Origin: Chrysomallon squamiferum
Taxonomy: Eukaryota; Mollusca; Gastropoda; Neomphalida; Peltospiridae
Assembly: GCA_012295275.1 (NCBI GenBank)
Contig: CM022677.1
Span: 20,794,041-20,814,040 of the forward strand
Length of the DNA: 20,000 nucleotides
Reading direction: 5' to 3'
In this document: piece by piece, positions 18,287 through 20,000 of the stretch
Position numbering within the stretch: the stretch's first letter is position 1
Layout: every line of letters starts with the position of its first letter
Notes under the pieces: generated by a model
What the model was told of the DNA's origin: nothing
The model's input: only the letters and a program-made list of their open reading frames with translations
The model's database searches: none
Program-made: the position numbers and the translations under genes

Positions 18287-18319
18287 CTTTATTAGTGTCT
18301 GCAACTTGTGCTGGTACAT
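18287..18319 (-). CDS. 33-nt microexon encoding DVPAQVADTNK, gene B
   Basis: On the minus strand the acceptor is TTTGTATCTAG and the donor GTAAGG; phase is 1-1. It is the third of three tandem paralogous exons in transcription order. It is closest to gene A's DVPALKANINK. It ends with ACTAATAAAG|GTAAGGAC, which is shared with 18436. Confidence 0.8.
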
Positions 18320-18435
18320 CTAGATACAAATAATAGAAAATATAAATATAAACATTATGTAGAATATTAAATACAAGGTAAATTAATATTGAATTGCAGT
18401 ACTTAATTCAAAAAATTTAAGAAATGGGTCCTTAC

Positions 18436-18468
18436 CTTTATTAGTGTCTGCATATTTTGCTTGTACAT
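18436..18468 (-). CDS. 33-nt microexon encoding DVQAKYADTNK, gene B
   Basis: The second of the tandem set, 149 bases from the next copy. The acceptor is TTTGTATTTAG and the donor GTAAGG; phase is 1-1. About four differences separate it from 18287-18319, and all four lie in the first half of the exon. The following intron repeats the TTGAATT(A/G)AGTACTGCAATT landmark. Confidence 0.8.
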
Positions 18469-18632
18469 CTAAATACAAAAAAAAAAATAAAAAAAAAATA
18501 ATAATAATAATAAAAAATTCTTAAATAAATAATTACTCTTTATCTATCTATCTATCTATCTATCTATCTGTCTATTGAATTACAAGACTTAATTCCATAA
18601 TTTAAGAAAACTGACTTTTTCTGTGTCCTTAC

Positions 18633-18665
18633 CTTTAACAGTGTCTGCATCTTGTGCTGGTACAT
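18633..18665 (-). CDS. 33-nt microexon encoding DVPAQDADTVK, gene B
   Basis: The first of the tandem set. The acceptor is TTATTTAG and the donor GTAAGG; phase is 1-1. The three copies share DVxA..ADT.K and differ at positions 3, 5, 6 and 10. Confidence 0.8.
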
Positions 18666-19052
18666 CTAAATAAATAAAAAAAAATATGTATTTGGGCGTA
18701 TGTGTTTGTATTTGTGCGTGTGTATATATATATATATATATGTTGATAGATAGATGGACTAACATTATTAGTAGTGCATGTTGTTGGATGTAAGTGTTAG
18801 TAAGTGAAAGAGATAAAGAAGTTTATTTTACTAGTATACTAAGTCTACTATTATCCTGACGGCATCAGTAGCTGACTGACTGAAAGAAAGGGTATAAAAA
18901 GAAAAGACAGATTTGAACTTATGCTAATTTTATGCTGAATAATACTCTGGAGGAAATTTACATATTTTCTGTGACTTGATTTATACTGATGTAGACAGTA
19001 AAACATTACTTAGTGTCATATTTTTGCCAATGTTTCATATCAGTTTACTTAC
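18666..19052 (-). other. Intron of gene B
   Basis: GTGTGTATAT and (TA)n at about 18715-18745, otherwise AT-rich. No exon was seen. Confidence 0.5.
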
Positions 19053-19079
19053 CTCCATCGGAAGCTAGGATTTTCATAT
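19053..19079 (-). CDS. 27-nt microexon encoding DMKILASDG, gene B
   Basis: On the minus strand the acceptor is TATATCTTTAG and the donor GTAAGT (full consensus); phase is 1-1. No gene A counterpart was found at the matching position between 5949 and 6169. It could be specific to gene B or lost from A. Confidence 0.7.
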
Positions 19080-19182
19080 CTAAAGATATATAAATAGTAA
19101 AAATTAAGTAATTAATAAGGAAATGAATGATGAAATGATAAAATCATATTGTTAGTTAATAAATAAATAAATACAAACTAAA

Positions 19183-19246
19183 CTAAACTAAACTAAACTA
19201 AACTGAACTAAATTAAATTAAATTAAACTAAACTAAACTAAACTAA
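19183..19246. repeat. (AAACT)n pentanucleotide repeat
   Basis: About twelve AAACT-like units with AAATT and GAACT variants, in an intron of gene B. Confidence 0.92.
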
Positions 19247-19360
19247 AATGAAATAAAATAAAAATAAAAATATACAAATACTGTAATATCTGGAATATAC
19301 AGGCATAAGTTATAATTTAATGAATTATGGTAAGAAAATTAGTTTTGTATCTGTCCCTAC

Positions 19361-19393
19361 CTGGACCATTGTCTGAATATTGTGCTGTTAGAT
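19361..19393 (-). CDS. 33-nt microexon encoding DLTAQYSDNGP, gene B
   Basis: On the minus strand the acceptor is TTATTTAG and the donor GTAGGG; phase is 1-1. It is the counterpart of the gene A exons at 4145 and 5949. The donor GTAGGG/GTAGAT type is the same in all three and differs from the other microexons, supporting common descent. Confidence 0.8.
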
Positions 19394-19692
19394 CTAAATA
19401 AATAAATAATATTCATTAATACATACATACATACCTACATACACACACGCACGCACGCACACATACATACATACATACATACATACAAACATATATATAT
19501 ATATATACATATAAATATCATTTGCATAACGATTACTGTAGATATAGATATAGATACAGATATATACTTTACATACATGCAGGTTATTAAAGTTAGAAGT
19601 GATTTGATAGAGCTGAATGGGTGACACGTTATTATTATACTGAAATAAATATCTGCTTCACTTCACAACATTTACAGTTATTTTTGTGTTAC
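19394..19692 (-). other. Intron of gene B with CATA/CACG and TA repeats
   Basis: Repeats run at about 19420-19508. At about 19600-19640 the reverse complement carries GTGTCACCCATTC, matching the AATGTGTCGCCCATTC block of the gene A introns downstream of 3629 and 5519. Confidence 0.65.
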
Positions 19693-19743
19693 CTATATCA
19701 TTCTTCGTATCTTTCTTGGTGTCCATAGTTCCACCACTTAAAC
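19693..19743 (-). CDS. 51-nt microexon encoding GLSGGTMDTKKDTKNDI, gene B
   Basis: On the minus strand the acceptor is TTTGTATATAG and the donor GTAACA; phase is 1-1. It is the intact version of the exon that is damaged at 3629 and 5519 in gene A, with shared ...DT...NDI / YDI endings and conserved intron downstream. It is rich in Lys, Asp and Thr. It is the first gene B exon in the window; earlier exons lie past the right edge. Confidence 0.78.
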
Positions 19744-20000
19744 CTATATACAAATAATAATGATGAAATCATTAGTATGTACATGAAGGAATAAATAACT
19801 AAAGTCATTTTAGTGGACTGACTGGTCATTCAGTCAATCAGTCAATAAACATATATGCAAATAAACAGTAAATAAATTCGGGGATGTAGTCAAATGTCAA
19901 GAGGAGTTTAAAGAGATGGCCTACAACACCGTTATTATTTTTTAGTGTACTTATGAACTTATGTCTACCAACTTACTTATTTATCTTATTATATATATAT
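19744..20000 (-). other. Intron of gene B running off the window
   Basis: AT-rich with (AGTCA/TCAGTC)-like short repeats near 19815-19850. No exon was seen. GTAAGT is present on the minus strand at about 19971-19976, but no open segment precedes it. Confidence 0.4.

Overview
This window looks like intron-rich animal DNA. It is very AT-rich, packed with microsatellites ((TA)n, (ATT)n, (GA)n, (ATCT)n, (ATTT)n and A/T runs), and every recognisable coding piece is a short exon bounded by AG and GT. The repeat style, a decayed Tc1-like transposon and thrombospondin type 1 (TSP1) exons suggest a mollusc, with a cephalopod as my best guess. That taxonomic call is inference. No prokaryotic signal, tRNA, rRNA or CRISPR array was seen.

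The window holds the 3' parts of two related genes arranged tail to tail. Gene A (+ strand, about 136 to 12390, 5' end outside the window) carries four TSP1 exons (622-810, 1471-1653, 2448-2639, 8388-8570). It also carries a scatter of very small exons (12 to 33 nt), a 79-nt exon encoding one transmembrane helix (11619-11697), and a terminal exon for a cytoplasmic tail containing NPAFDS (12234-12390). Gene B (- strand, entering from the right edge and ending at 15626) has seven clean paralogous microexons and one frame-broken one, then an equally long 79-nt transmembrane exon (16227-16305) and a tail exon with the same NPAFDS motif (15626-15749). Its TSP1 exons, if it has them, lie beyond position 20000.

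All clean ectodomain exons start and end in phase 1 and are multiples of three. Each can therefore be skipped, duplicated or shuffled without breaking the frame. Tandem exon duplication is visible in both genes, and several copies have lost a donor site, gained stops or changed length. The predicted product is a type I membrane protein with C-mannosylation and O-fucosylation type TSP1 modules, a variable hydrophilic stalk and a conserved tail with a possible endocytic or adaptor-binding motif.

Layout: 1-6201, gene A TSP1 exons and a twice-repeated microexon block with inverted repeats; 6291-7410, a 12-bp minisatellite and the Tc1 remnant; 7700-9130, an extra TSP1 exon and decayed microexons; 9340-10620, an intron block matched in inverted orientation at 16750-17920 in gene B; 11124-12390, (GA)n, last microexon, membrane exon and tail; 12390-15626, space between the convergent genes, with 3' tandem repeats, microsatellites and a broken copy of the last microexon; 15626-20000, gene B. 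Introns between A and B often look more alike than the exons they flank, which would fit rapid change of the ectodomain.
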